A DNA stretch of 64,000 nucleotides, from assembly GCF_004114935.1 (NCBI RefSeq), contig NZ_CP022221.1, positions 7,399,001-7,463,000 of the forward strand, read 5' to 3'. The position numbers and the translations under genes were made by a program. Shown here one piece after another: positions 17,671 to 26,751 of this stretch; the stretch's first letter is position 1, and every line of letters begins with the position of its first letter. Origin of the DNA: Bradyrhizobium zhanjiangense. Its GTDB lineage: Bacteria; Pseudomonadota; Alphaproteobacteria; Rhizobiales; Xanthobacteraceae. The notes under the pieces are model-generated. The model worked only from the letters and a program-made list of their open reading frames with translations, was not told where the DNA came from and ran no database searches.

Positions 17671-17880
17671 TCAGGCCGGGACCCGCGACGGCTCTTCCAC
17701 GATGGAGAAGCGGACGCCGGCCTTGTGGCGGCTCTCCTCCGACACCTCGCGCCAGCAGTCCTCGGCTTCCTTGCGGGTCTTGAACGGACCTTTGACCTGG
17801 GCCGAGCCTTCCACGAGCTTGTGGAAGTTCATCGAACCGAACTCGCCCCCGATCACCCAGAAATTGCTGCCTGTGGTCAT
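17671..17880 (-). CDS. DUF4170 domain-containing protein
   Basis: This 69-residue protein has the FWVIGGEFGSMNFHKLVEG start and the GPFKTRKEAEDCW motif of DUF4170, a family of short alphaproteobacterial proteins of unknown function. It is encoded 30 bases downstream of aceA on the same strand and may be carried on the aceA transcript. No signal peptide or catalytic residues are visible. Confidence 0.85.
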   Translation of the reverse strand: MTTGSNFWVIGGEFGSMNFHKLVEGSAQVKGPFKTRKEAEDCWREVSEESRHKAGVRFSIVEEPSRVPA

Positions 17881-17910
17881 TGTCAGTCTCCTGTCGAAGT
17901 GCCTGATGCG

Positions 17911-19542
17911 TTAGCCGAACTGGTTCATCGTGTTGTGGACGCCACCCGCCTTCAGGGCAGCTTCGCCGGCGAAGTACTCCTTGTGGTCGTCGCCGATGTC
18001 GGAGCCGGCCATGTTCTGATGCTTCACGCAGGCGATGCCCTGACGGATCTCGGCGCGCTGGACGTTCTTGACGTAACCGAGCATGCCCTGCTCGCCGAAA
18101 TACTCGCGTGCGAGATTGTCGGTCGAGAGCGCCGCCGTGTGATAGGTCGGCAACGTGATCAGATGGTGGAAGATGCCGGCACGCTTGGCCGAATCCGCCT
18201 GGAAGGTGCGGATGCGCTCGTCGGCTTCCTTCGCCAGCGGCGTGTCGTCATACTCCGCCTTCATCAGCTCGGCGCGGTTGTACTGGCTGACGTCCTTGCC
18301 GGCTTCCTTCATCGCATCGTAGACCTGCCAACGGAAGTTGAGCGTCCAGTTGAACGACGGCGAGTTGTTGTAGGCCAGCTTCGCATTCGGAACGACCTTG
18401 CGGATGCGGTCGACCATCTTGGCGATCTGCTCGATATGCGGCTTCTCGGTCTCGATCCAGAGCAGGTCGGCGCCGTTCTGGAGCGAGGTGATGCAGTCCA
18501 GCACGCAGCGGTCTTCGCCGGTGCCGGGGCGGAACTGGTAGAGGTTGGAAGGCAGCCGCTTCGGACGCATCATCTTGCCGTTGCGGTTGATGATGACGTC
18601 GCCATTCTTGGCGTTCTCCGCCGTCACTTCCTCGCAATCCAGGAAGCTGTTGTACTGGTCGCCGATGTCGCCGGGCTTGTGGCTGACGGCGATCTGCTGC
18701 GTCAGGCCGGCGCCGAGCGAGTCGGTGCGGGTCACGACGACGCCGTCTTCGACGCCGAGCTCGAGGAAGGCGTGGCGGCAGGCCCGGATCTTCGCGAGGA
18801 AGACGTCATGCGGCACGGTGACCTTGCCGTCCTGATGGCCGCACTGCTTCTCGTCTGAGACCTGGTTCTCGATCTGAAGCGCGCAGGCGCCCGCTTCGAT
18901 CATCTTCTTGGCGAGCAGATAGGTCGCCTCCGCGTTGCCGAAGCCGGCATCGATGTCGGCGATGACGGGCACGACGTGGGTCTGGAAGTTGTCGATCTTA
19001 CCGATCAGCTCCTTCTCCCTGACCTTGTCGCCTTCCTTGCGCGCCTTGTCGAGCGCGCGGAAGATGTCGTTGAGCTCGCGGGAATCCGCCTGACGCAGGA
19101 AGGTGTACAGCTCCTCGATCAGCGCGGGCACCGAGGTCTTCTCGTGCATCGATTGGTCGGGCAGCGGGCCGAATTCGGAGCGCAGCGCGGCGATCATCCA
19201 GCCCGAGAGATACAGGTAGGTGCGATCGGTCTTGCCAAAGTGCTTCTTGACCGAGATCAGCTTCTGCTGGGCGATGAAGCCGTGCCAGCAGCCCAGCGAC
19301 TGGGTGTACTTGGTGGGGTCGCCGTCATAGGCGGCCATGTCGGCCCGCATCAAGGCCGCGGTGTAGCGGGCGACGTCGAGGCCGGTCTTGAAGCGGTTCT
19401 GCAGGCGCATGCGTGCGACGGCCTCGGCCGTCACCCCGTTCCAGGTCGGCTGGGTCTTAAGAAGCGTCTGAGCCGCCTCGACCTCGCTCTGATACGAAGC
19501 CGGGCGCAGGAGGGGGCTGATGCCGCGGGGCTGATAATTCAT
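17911..19542 (-). CDS. aceA: Isocitrate lyase
   Basis: This 543-residue isocitrate lyase splits isocitrate into glyoxylate and succinate in the glyoxylate shunt, allowing growth on acetate and fatty acids. The active-site loop reads KQCGH at residues 232-236, with catalytic Cys234; the usual form is KKCGH. The length is typical of the longer isocitrate lyase class found in Bradyrhizobium and relatives rather than the roughly 430-residue E. coli type. The divergent regulator gene at 19770 is of the ScfR/RamB type that controls such genes. The fatty-acid operon at 44-50 kb would supply its substrate. Confidence 0.95.
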   Translation of the reverse strand: MNYQPRGISPLLRPASYQSEVEAAQTLLKTQPTWNGVTAEAVARMRLQNRFKTGLDVARYTAALMRADMAAYDGDPTKYTQSLGCWHGFIAQQKLISVKKHFGKTDRTYLYLSGWMIAALRSEFGPLPDQSMHEKTSVPALIEELYTFLRQADSRELNDIFRALDKARKEGDKVREKELIGKIDNFQTHVVPVIADIDAGFGNAEATYLLAKKMIEAGACALQIENQVSDEKQCGHQDGKVTVPHDVFLAKIRACRHAFLELGVEDGVVVTRTDSLGAGLTQQIAVSHKPGDIGDQYNSFLDCEEVTAENAKNGDVIINRNGKMMRPKRLPSNLYQFRPGTGEDRCVLDCITSLQNGADLLWIETEKPHIEQIAKMVDRIRKVVPNAKLAYNNSPSFNWTLNFRWQVYDAMKEAGKDVSQYNRAELMKAEYDDTPLAKEADERIRTFQADSAKRAGIFHHLITLPTYHTAALSTDNLAREYFGEQGMLGYVKNVQRAEIRQGIACVKHQNMAGSDIGDDHKEYFAGEAALKAGGVHNTMNQFG

Positions 19543-19678
19543 GGCCTGATCCTTTTCGCTGACGACGACCGTTTTGCCATCGACATTTTTGACAGTGCAT
19601 TGCGAAATGCGTGTCAGGAGCTAAACGCGAAAACGGAAACTTCGTACAGGTGCCTTGTTTTTTATTGGTGATGTCATG

Positions 19679-19705
19679 TAACATCGGAACATGTAATAGA
19701 TGTTA
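19679..19705. promoter_or_regulatory. Putative operator between aceA and scfR
   Basis: The AT-rich gap between the divergent aceA and regulator genes (19543-19769) holds a perfect 7-base inverted repeat, TAACATC and GATGTTA, spaced by 13 bases, with a nearly central ACATGT. It lies 65-91 bases before the regulator ATG and about 140 bases before aceA. It is a good candidate for binding by the adjacent regulator, though the operator of this family in Bradyrhizobium is not known to me. Confidence 0.45.
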
Positions 19706-19769
19706 TTTTGTAAATTCTGTTAAAAATTTAGGTCAATGAGACTGTCCTTGATGCACACGGAGACCTGAA

Positions 19770-21215
19770 ATGGCCGCCGATTCCGGCAAGAAACTCTTCG
19801 TCGGTCCGCGCTTCCGGCGGATCCGGCAGCAGTTGGGGCTGTCGCAGACCCAGATCGCCGAAGGGCTCTCGATCTCGCCGAGCTATGTCAACCTGATCGA
19901 GCGAAACCAGCGCCCGGTGACGGCGCAGATCCTGCTGCGGCTGGCCGAGACCTATGACCTCGACCTGCGCGACCTCGCCACCGCCGACGAGGACCGCTTC
20001 TTTGCCGAGCTCAACGAGATCTTCTCCGATCCGTTGTTCCGCCAGATCGACGTTCCCAAGCAGGAGCTGCGCGACCTCGCCGAGCTCTGCCCGGGCGTGA
20101 CCCATGCGCTGCAACGGCTCTATGCGGCCTATACCGAGGCACGTCAGGGCGAGACGCTGGCGGCGGCGCAAATGGCCGACCGCGACGTCGGCACGCGCTA
20201 CGAGGCCAATCCGGTCGAGCGCGTGCGCGAGCTGATCGAGGCCAACCGCAACTATTTCCCGGAGCTGGAGCAGGCCGCGGAAACTCTTCGCGACGAGTTG
20301 AACGTGCCGGCCGAAGGGCTCTACGCGGCGCTGGCCGCGCGCTTGCGCGAAAAGCATTCGATCCAGACCCGCATCATGCCCGTCGACGTGATGCGCGAGA
20401 CACTCCGGCGGTTCGACCGCCACCGCCGCCAGCTCCTGATCTCCGAGCTGGTCGACCCGCCCGGCCGCGCGTTCCAGCTCGCCTTCCAGCTGGGCCTAGG
20501 TGAATGCGCGCAGCATCTGGAGACCATCATCGGTCGATCCGGCCCGCTCGACGACGCGCCGCGGCGACTGTTCCGCATCACGCTCGGCAATTACTTTGCA
20601 GCCGCTGTCATGATGCCCTACCCGGCATTCCTCGCCGCGGCCGAGGCGCTCAATTACGACATCCACGTGCTGGCGCAACGCTTCAATTCCGGCTTCGAGC
20701 AGGTCTGCCATCGCCTTACGACATTGCAGCGGCCGAACGCGCGCGGCATTCCGTTCTTCCTGCTCCGTGTCGACAATGCCGGCAACGTCTCGAAGCGCTT
20801 CTCGTCAGGCACGTTCCCGTTCTCGAAATTCGGCGGCACCTGCCCCTTGTGGAACGTGCACTCGACCTTCGACACGCCGGACCGCCTCCTCAAGCAGGTG
20901 ATCGAGCTTCCCGACGGCACGCGCTATTTCTCGATCGCGCAGATGGTGCGCCGCCCGGTCGCGCCGCATCCGCTGCCACAGCCGCGCTTCGCCATCGGCC
21001 TCGGCTGCGAGATCCGTCACGCCGCGCGCCTGACCTACGCCGCGGGCATCGACCTGGAGAAGACCGAAGGCACGCCGATCGGCGTCAACTGCCGCCTCTG
21101 CGAGCGCGAAAACTGCGCCCAGCGCGCCGAGCCGCCGATCACGCGCACGCTGATCCTGGACGAGACGACGAGAAGGGTGAGTTCGTTTGCGTTTTCGAAT
21201 GCACGGGAGTTGTGA
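19770..21215 (+). CDS. XRE-family short-chain fatty acyl regulator (ScfR/RamB-like)
   Basis: This 481-residue transcription regulator has an N-terminal helix-turn-helix (about residues 12-66, with LSQTQIAEGLSISPSYVNLIERNQ). A middle region follows, with the IrrE-like segment around VDVMRETLRRFDRHRRQL, and then a C-terminal DUF2083 domain. The last contains GVNCRLCERENCAQRAEPPI, a conserved Cys cluster at about residues 438-457. Relatives sense short-chain acyl-CoA or propionyl/acetyl metabolism and regulate isocitrate lyase or methylcitrate genes. It is divergent from aceA and is its likely regulator. Confidence 0.9.
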   Translation: MAADSGKKLFVGPRFRRIRQQLGLSQTQIAEGLSISPSYVNLIERNQRPVTAQILLRLAETYDLDLRDLATADEDRFFAELNEIFSDPLFRQIDVPKQELRDLAELCPGVTHALQRLYAAYTEARQGETLAAAQMADRDVGTRYEANPVERVRELIEANRNYFPELEQAAETLRDELNVPAEGLYAALAARLREKHSIQTRIMPVDVMRETLRRFDRHRRQLLISELVDPPGRAFQLAFQLGLGECAQHLETIIGRSGPLDDAPRRLFRITLGNYFAAAVMMPYPAFLAAAEALNYDIHVLAQRFNSGFEQVCHRLTTLQRPNARGIPFFLLRVDNAGNVSKRFSSGTFPFSKFGGTCPLWNVHSTFDTPDRLLKQVIELPDGTRYFSIAQMVRRPVAPHPLPQPRFAIGLGCEIRHAARLTYAAGIDLEKTEGTPIGVNCRLCERENCAQRAEPPITRTLILDETTRRVSSFAFSNAREL

Positions 21216-21230
21216 GCGCGGCTGCTTCCA

Positions 21231-21345
21231 CGTCATTGCGAGCGAAGCGAAGCAATCCAGACTGTCTCCGCGGTGACAGCCTGGATTGCTTCGTCGCCAG
21301 CGCAAAATTGCTTCGCAATTTTGTCGCGGGCTCCTCGCAATGACG
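21231..21345. repeat. Palindromic repeat family A, long-arm copy
   Basis: The left arm is the short form (CGTCATTGCGAGCGAAGCGA and on to CAATCCAG). The right arm is extended by a module that contains the palindrome GCAAAATTGCTTCGCAATTT. The same module occurs in the other orientation in the left arm of the copy at 28716. The element sits between two convergent genes. Confidence 0.88.
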
Positions 21346-21351
21346 AAGGGC

Positions 21352-21645
21352 CTACGCCAGCGTATGCACGATCACCGGCCCGGCCACGGCGCGGGCGTCG
21401 CCGGCGAGCAGCGGGCCGAGATCCTTCTCGATCCAGGCGATGGCGCGCTTGTTCGCCTCCTCGGCCTGCTCGAACTTGTCGAAGATCGAGATCGCGGTGA
21501 CCGTGTCGTCGCCGGCATAGACGACGTAATAGGCGCGGAAACCTTCGACGTCGCTGATGATCGGAACGGCGCCGTCCTTGATGCGACGCGTCAGCTCTTC
21601 CGCACTCCCGCTTTTCGCCTTGGCCTGACGGATGGCGGCATACAT
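21352..21645 (-). CDS. Small dimeric alpha/beta-barrel-like protein
   Basis: This 97-residue protein resembles the antibiotic-biosynthesis-monooxygenase (ABM) type of dimeric alpha/beta barrel. It has a short beta strand (MYAAIRQAKAK), a helix with EELTRRIKDGAVPIISDVEGF, then RAYYVVYAGDDTVTAISIFD and a second helix EQAEEANKRAIAWIEKDL. Proteins of this type can be small oxygenases, haem-binding or sensory proteins; no catalytic residue identifies a reaction here. It is transcribed alone. Confidence 0.65.
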   Translation of the reverse strand: MYAAIRQAKAKSGSAEELTRRIKDGAVPIISDVEGFRAYYVVYAGDDTVTAISIFDKFEQAEEANKRAIAWIEKDLGPLLAGDARAVAGPVIVHTLA

Positions 21646-21875
21646 GGCATCCTCCCCTTCCGGCTGTCTGGACTTTCGGGCCTGGTGCCCGGAGCGGATG
21701 TTACGCCGAAGCGCGCCGCCAATCCACGCTTGGTTAACCCCGCCCTAATCCGCCTCCACGATCTGCAACCAAGGATTAAGCACGCCTCAACATCGGTGCC
21801 TTAGTCTTGCCCCACTCACTTTTCGCAAACAACGGTGGCCTATCCTGCCGGCGAAGTGAGATCAGGGGGTTCATC

Positions 21876-22682
21876 ATGCGCATTGCGTTGTTGCTGACCG
21901 CAACCATCGTCGCCGCGCTCTTCGCCAATCCATCCATTGCCGGATCGCCCGATGCGTCCACTGACGCAGCGCAGCCGCTGCCGCCGGGCTTCCAGAGCTA
22001 CCGCGGCTACATGTTCGACCTGTCCGAGAATCGCGACCGCAAGGACGTCGACAAGCTCACCGACAATCTGAAGAGCCAGATCGACGTCGTCGAAGGCGTC
22101 GGCCTGTCGCCGCGCGTGCTGCGCTTCTTCCACACCGTTCCGATCGTCGCGAGCGAGCTGGCCTGCCTCGACGAAGGTGCCGCGACCGCGTGCTACGGCC
22201 GGGTCACGCCGGACATCCAGCGCAGCGCGCCCCGGACGCTGACGGTCTGGGACCCCGGCAAGCAGCGCTGGACCAATCCCAATGCCATCGACCTCGCGGT
22301 CGATTCGGGCCTCGGCGTGATCATGCTGCGGCCCGACATGATGCGTTACGAGAAGGAGGCCGTGCTGCTGCACGAGCTGCTGCACGCCTATCACGCGCGG
22401 CTGTTGCCGGACGGCTATGCCAACAAGGGCGTGATCGCCTACTATGCCCTGGCCAAGTCCAAGGACCTGCTGCCCAAGGAATCCTATGCGCTGAAGAATC
22501 CCATGGAGTTCTTTGCCGTGACCGCGAGCATCTTCCTCTCCGGAAAGAGCGAATTCCACGATCCGAAGTCGCGCGAGACGCTCAAGGAGAAGATGCCGGA
22601 CTATTACAAATACCTGGTCGGCGTATTCGGTTTCGATCCCGACCCGGCAGCCTCGAGCGGTCCGGTCGCCTCGCTGAAGTGA
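21876..22682 (+). CDS. Secreted putative zinc metallopeptidase (HELLH motif), unassigned
   Basis: This 268-residue protein has a signal peptide (about residues 1-22, ending SIAG) and the zinc motif HELLH at residues 166-170 within AVLLHELLHAYH. A likely third ligand, Glu211, lies in NPMEFFAVTASIF; this gluzincin arrangement recalls the catalytic domain of anthrax lethal-factor-like proteins. Cys98 and Cys106 could pair in the periplasm. AGGGGG before the ATG at 21876 supports the start. It is alone between a repeat-bounded gene and a terminator. I do not recognise a named family; peptidase activity is inferred from the motif only. Confidence 0.7.
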   Translation: MRIALLLTATIVAALFANPSIAGSPDASTDAAQPLPPGFQSYRGYMFDLSENRDRKDVDKLTDNLKSQIDVVEGVGLSPRVLRFFHTVPIVASELACLDEGAATACYGRVTPDIQRSAPRTLTVWDPGKQRWTNPNAIDLAVDSGLGVIMLRPDMMRYEKEAVLLHELLHAYHARLLPDGYANKGVIAYYALAKSKDLLPKESYALKNPMEFFAVTASIFLSGKSEFHDPKSRETLKEKMPDYYKYLVGVFGFDPDPAASSGPVASLK

Positions 22683-22718
22683 GGCAGACGTCGCGCGTCG
22701 TGCGCCAGACCACATCAG

Positions 22719-22748
22719 AGCCGCGCGAAATGCGCGGCTTTTTTGTTT
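22719..22748 (+). terminator. Intrinsic terminator
   Basis: AGCCGCGC and GCGCGGCT form an 8-base-pair stem around a five-base loop at 22719-22739, followed by a run of T residues broken once by G. It lies 36 bases after the stop of the HELLH-motif gene. Confidence 0.88.
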
Positions 22749-22855
22749 TGCCAGCCGGAAGCTGCGGATGACGCGCAGGCGGCAATTGCCAAGACAGGGC
22801 CCGATCTGCATAGTCCCGCCCGCATCGATACCGTTTTCGAAGGGGATAGAACAAC

Positions 22856-23212
22856 ATGGCGGACGCCGACCTGGATGTCGTGATCCGGCAACTGGCCAGA
22901 CAGCTGCATACGGGCCTGATGACCCGCGCCAAGGAGCGGCGGGATCGCTTCAACGGCCTTGCGGCCAAGGCCAAGGGCAAAGAGACTAGCGACCGCTTCA
23001 AGATGATGGCCAAGGCCACCCTGGAGCAGGCCACCGCCGCCGCCAAGCGCCTGCAGATGTCCGCCGACAACGTCGCCGACAGTTACGCCCGCGCCATGCG
23101 CCTCGCCGCCAGCACGCCGGTTGCGGCCAAGGTGGAGAAGAAGGCGAAGGAAGAGAAGCCGGCGAAGAAGGCTGCCAAGGCGAAGAAGGCAAAAGCCAAG
23201 AAGGCGAAGTAA
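22856..23212 (+). CDS. Unknown helical protein with lysine/alanine-rich tail
   Basis: I do not recognise this 118-residue protein. Residues 1-85 look wholly alpha-helical (VIRQLARQLHTGLMTRAKERRDRF, then LEQATAAAKRLQMSADNVADSY). Residues 92-118 form a tail of repeated AKK units. The tail resembles those of histone H1-like or HU-like nucleoid proteins and could bind nucleic acid; that is inference from composition. GGGGA lies 11 bases before the ATG. It is transcribed alone. Confidence 0.65.
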   Translation: MADADLDVVIRQLARQLHTGLMTRAKERRDRFNGLAAKAKGKETSDRFKMMAKATLEQATAAAKRLQMSADNVADSYARAMRLAASTPVAAKVEKKAKEEKPAKKAAKAKKAKAKKAK

Positions 23213-23279
23213 GGCGCGGAGCTCGCACTTCACCTCGCCCGCTTGCAGTCCGCTTGCGGGGAGAGGGAGAGAACTCCCA

Positions 23280-23921
23280 TCACCTTCTCGGCCCGGCGAG
23301 CCGGGTCGGCTCGACATTCGAAAGCTCGGCGAGCTTGGCGCGCGCGGCTTCGCGGGTGCGCGCGTCCTTGCCGGGCGGCAGTGCCAGCGTGGCTTCGAAA
23401 TCGGCACGTGCATCGTCTGTCTGGCCATGGGCGAGGAATGCGAAGCCCCGGTCGAGGCGGGCCTGCGCGTCCGAGGGATCGAGGCGGACCGCGGTGCTGT
23501 AGCTCAGGATGGCACGGTCGAGATCGCCCTTGGCGGCGAGCGCGAGACCGCGCTGGTGATAGGGCCCGGCGAGCTTGGGGTCATGCGCGATCGCCTCGTC
23601 ATAATCCGCAATCGCAAGCTCGAGGTCGCCGTTCTGCCGGCGCGCCAGCGCCCGGTCGCGATAGAGTGAGGCGCGGTTGGGATTGAGGTGGATGGCCTCG
23701 TCGAAATCGGCGATCGCCCGCCTGAAGTCGCCGTGGCGCAGCGCGATCCGTCCGCGGCCCTCATAGGCGAAGGCGATCAGCGAGCCGCGCAGCGGCGAGA
23801 AGCCGATCACGGCCGAGCAGATGTCGGGATCGTCCTCGTCGCCGCAATTGACGACCATGTGCGTGGACAGCCCAATGAGCACGCACAGGACGATCAGCAA
23901 TGGTACGGCAGCTCTGGTCAT
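23280..23921 (-). CDS. Tetratricopeptide-repeat protein
   Basis: This 213-residue protein has an N-terminal membrane or signal segment (about residues 5-22) followed by a short Cys-containing stretch (NCGDEDDPDIC). Four TPR units run from about residue 50 to 190, with repeats such as FRRAIADFDEAIHLNPNRA, LELAIADYDEAIAHDPKLA and LDRAILSYSTAVRLDPSDA. TPRs mediate protein contacts; here the domain would face the periplasm. The partner is unknown. A degenerate fragment of a CTCTCCCGC-type repeat lies between it and the convergent gene that ends at 23212. Confidence 0.85.
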   Translation of the reverse strand: MTRAAVPLLIVLCVLIGLSTHMVVNCGDEDDPDICSAVIGFSPLRGSLIAFAYEGRGRIALRHGDFRRAIADFDEAIHLNPNRASLYRDRALARRQNGDLELAIADYDEAIAHDPKLAGPYHQRGLALAAKGDLDRAILSYSTAVRLDPSDAQARLDRGFAFLAHGQTDDARADFEATLALPPGKDARTREAARAKLAELSNVEPTRLAGPRR

Positions 23922-24058
23922 CTTCGACGCTGGCCGGCTGAGGTCCGGCCACGCATCCCCTTTCGAAGCAATGGTCTCGCTGGGGTGTTAACACCGGCGC
24001 CGGGGAATTTGTGTGCGCCAGGTCACAAAGCCTGGCGCAAATTCCAGCCGGTTCCGCG

Positions 24059-24994
24059 TCAGCCCCAAGGACCACGTGAAGGAGAGGAGCGGCCCCATGG
24101 GCTTCGCGGCGGATAGTTCTCGTTGGCGCCGACCGACGGCGACTGCGCGCCGAGCTCGGCCGCGAGCTGTTGAAGCGCCGCGATGCGGTTCTGGGTCGAG
24201 GGATGGGTGGCGAACAGATTGTCGACGCCGTGGCCCGACAGTGGATTGATGATGAACATGTGCGCGGTTGCGGGGTTTCGCTCCGCTTCCAAGTTCGGCA
24301 CCTGATGCGCGGCGCCCTCGATCTTCACCAGCGCGGACGCCAGCCACATCGGCTGTCCCGCAATGCGCGCGCCGAGATTGTCGGCGGCATATTCGCGCGT
24401 GCGGCTGATCGCCATCTGCACCAGCATGGCGCCGAGCGGGGCGAGGATCATCATCAGGATCGAGCCGACGATGCCCAGACCATTGTTGTTGTCGCGATTG
24501 CCGCCGAAGAACATGCCGAACTGCGCCAGCATGGAGATCGCGCCGGCGATGGTCGCGGTAACAGTCATCAGAAGCGTGTCGTGATTCTTGATATGCGCGA
24601 GCTCATGCGCGATCACGCCGGCGAGCTCCTCGCGGCTGAGCTGGTTCATCAGGCCCGTGGTGACGGCAACCGCGGCGTTCTCGGGGTTGCGTCCGGTCGC
24701 GAACGCGTTGGGCTGCGGCTCGTCCATCAGGAACACGCGCGGCATCGGCAAGCCGGCGCGGCCGGCAAGCTCGGCGACGAGACCGACCAGCTCCGGCGCG
24801 CTGGCACGATCGACCTCGTGGGCGCCGTACATCGAGAGCACCATGCGATCGGAGTTCCAGTAGGTGAAGAGATTGGTCGCGGCGGCAATGACGAGCGCGA
24901 TCATGGCGCCCGAGGCACCGCCGATCAGATAGCCCACGCCCATGAACAGGGCAGTGAGGCCTGCGAGCAGCATTGCGGTACGAAGATAGTTCAT
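24059..24994 (-). CDS. htpX: Zinc metalloprotease HtpX
   Basis: This 311-residue inner-membrane protease of family M48 removes damaged membrane proteins. It has two N-terminal helices (about residues 5-50), the zinc motif HELAH in [16 protein letters not shown], two more hydrophobic segments, and the third zinc ligand Glu in [12 protein letters not shown]. After residue 285 the tail is rich in Pro, Ser, Trp and Gly ([20 protein letters not shown]). The ATG at 24994 places the first helix at the N-terminus, as in HtpX elsewhere; an upstream in-frame start adds 12 non-conserved residues. Confidence 0.94.
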   Translation of the reverse strand: MNYLRTAMLLAGLTALFMGVGYLIGGASGAMIALVIAAATNLFTYWNSDRMVLSMYGAHEVDRASAPELVGLVAELAGRAGLPMPRVFLMDEPQPNAFATGRNPENAAVAVTTGLMNQLSREELAGVIAHELAHIKNHDTLLMTVTATIAGAISMLAQFGMFFGGNRDNNNGLGIVGSILMMILAPLGAMLVQMAISRTREYAADNLGARIAGQPMWLASALVKIEGAAHQVPNLEAERNPATAHMFIINPLSGHGVDNLFATHPSTQNRIAALQQLAAELGAQSPSVGANENYPPRSPWGRSSPSRGPWG

Positions 24995-25223
24995 GGCCGT
25001 CTCCTGGCGCGGCCGCGCCGCTGGAGGCATTGCAGGCCGGCAAGCCTGAGGTAGGGATGACCCCGGCCCGGGTGCAAGGTTTCAAGGTGCGTCGCGGGGC
25101 CGCGGCTATTGTGGGAAGAGGTCATTCGGGGTCACCCAATGGGCCCGGACTGACGAAGGGAATGGCTCGGCCGCTTTCATTCCTTTAGACTGCGGCAGAT
25201 TCCTCCTCCCCTCCGGAAACCTC

Positions 25224-26519
25224 ATGCTCCTGACCCGATGTGCGATCGCGACCATTGCTCTCGTCGCGTGCTCCTTTGCTGCCTCCGCCCAGTTCGCGCC
25301 AACGCCCGCCAAGCCCGTGGCGCCGAAGGCGCCCTCGCCGCGCGCGGCATCGTGCCACAATGGCGCGAGCTTCGATCGCTTCCTGGCCGACGTGAAGCAA
25401 CAGGCGGTGGCCGCCGGCGTGTCGCAGCGCACGATCGCGGAAGCCTCGCCGTATCTCGTCTATGACCAGGGCATCGTCAATCGTGACCGCGGCCAGCGCG
25501 TGTTCGGTCAGCTCTTCACCGAATTTGCCGGCCGCATGGCCGCACCCTACCGCATGCAGAACGGACAGCAGCACATCAAGCAATACGCGGCCGCATTCGC
25601 GCGCGCCGAGAAGGAATATGGCGTACCGCCGGCCGTGATCGCCGCCTTCTGGGGGCTGGAGAGCGACTTCGGCGCCAACATGGGCAATCTGCCGACGCTG
25701 AAATCGCTGGTGTCGCTCGCCTATGACTGTCGCCGCTCCGAGATGTTCGTGAACGAGACCATCGCCGCACTGAAGATCATCGACCGCGGCGATTTGAACC
25801 CCGAGGAGATGATCGGCTCCTGGGCCGGCGAGCTCGGACAGACGCAATTCCTGCCCGTGCATTATGTCAACTACGCGGTCGATTATGACGGCGACGGGCG
25901 GCGCGACCTGCTGCGCTCGGGACCCGACGTGATCGGCTCGACCGCGAATTACATCGCCAATGGATTGAAATGGCGGCGCGGCGAGCCGTGGTTGGAAGAG
26001 ATCAAGGTGCCGCAAAACCTGCCGTGGGATAAGACCGATCTCACGGTGCGAGAGCCGCGTTCGACATGGGCCCAGCTCGGGGTGACCTATCCCGACGGCC
26101 GGCCGCTGCCGAATGACAATCTCGCGGGGTCCGTGCTGCTGCCGATGGGGCGCTTTGGGCCGGCTTTCATAGCGTATGCGAATTTCGCGGCTTACACCGA
26201 GTGGAATAACTCGCTGATCTATTCGACCACCGCGGGCTATCTCGCCTCGCGCATCGCTGGCGCCCCGCCAATGCGCAAGCCAATGACGCCGGTGGCGCAG
26301 CTGCCATTCAACGAGCTCAAGGAATTGCAGCAATTGCTGGTACGTGCCGGCTTCAATGTCGGCAAGGTCGACGGCGTGCTGGGCCAGCAGAGCCGCGCCG
26401 CGGTGAAGGCGATGCAGATCAAATACGGCCTGCCGGCCGATTCCTGGCCGACCGCGGAGCTCTTGGCGCGCATGCGCGGCGGCACGGCGCAGGCGCAGCC
26501 AGCGAGCGTGTTACGATAG
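25224..26519 (+). CDS. Lytic murein transglycosylase with peptidoglycan-binding domain
   Basis: This 431-residue periplasmic enzyme cleaves the glycan strands of peptidoglycan. It has a signal peptide (about residues 1-22, ending ASAQ), an MltB/SltB-type catalytic domain with the catalytic Glu in AAFWGLESDFGANMG (about residue 150), and a C-terminal peptidoglycan-binding domain from about residue 360 (LQQLLVRAGFNVGKVDGVLGQ). The order signal, SLT_2, PG_binding_1 is typical of alphaproteobacterial MltB-like enzymes. It appears to be monocistronic. Confidence 0.93.
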   Translation: MLLTRCAIATIALVACSFAASAQFAPTPAKPVAPKAPSPRAASCHNGASFDRFLADVKQQAVAAGVSQRTIAEASPYLVYDQGIVNRDRGQRVFGQLFTEFAGRMAAPYRMQNGQQHIKQYAAAFARAEKEYGVPPAVIAAFWGLESDFGANMGNLPTLKSLVSLAYDCRRSEMFVNETIAALKIIDRGDLNPEEMIGSWAGELGQTQFLPVHYVNYAVDYDGDGRRDLLRSGPDVIGSTANYIANGLKWRRGEPWLEEIKVPQNLPWDKTDLTVREPRSTWAQLGVTYPDGRPLPNDNLAGSVLLPMGRFGPAFIAYANFAAYTEWNNSLIYSTTAGYLASRIAGAPPMRKPMTPVAQLPFNELKELQQLLVRAGFNVGKVDGVLGQQSRAAVKAMQIKYGLPADSWPTAELLARMRGGTAQAQPASVLR

Positions 26520-26531
26520 CGGTCCATCCGC

Positions 26532-26634
26532 TGTCATGCCCCGCGAAAGCGGGCATCCAGTACGCCGCAGCCCATCGGTTCAGCCACAGCCGTCTCGGCG
26601 TACTGGATCGCCCGGTCAAGCCGGGCGATGACGG
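26532..26634. repeat. Palindromic repeat family C
   Basis: Two nested hairpins (CCCCGCGAAAGCGGG near the left end and GCCCGGTCAAGCCGGGC near the right) are flanked by TGTCATG and GATGAC. The inner part carries ATCCAGTACGCCG and CGGCGTACTGGAT as long arms. A second family C copy is at 28545-28685. It lies after the transglycosylase gene. The rest of the gap to the DUF1993 gene shows no further feature. Confidence 0.88.
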
Positions 26635-26751
26635 TGTGAGAGAATTTTCGCATCGCACAAGCCGCTTCCGCGATTGTATTTTTCCATGACGTTCCCATGT
26701 GAGTGGCTCAGGTTTTCTCCTGAGGTTTCCCACCATCACAGCGAGCATCAC

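Noticed and set aside
23213..23279. Fragment with CTCGCCCGCTTGCAGTCCGC followed by GCTTGCGGGGAGAGGG
   Set aside because: It resembles half of the CTCTCCCGC repeat, but too little remains to call an element with defined ends.
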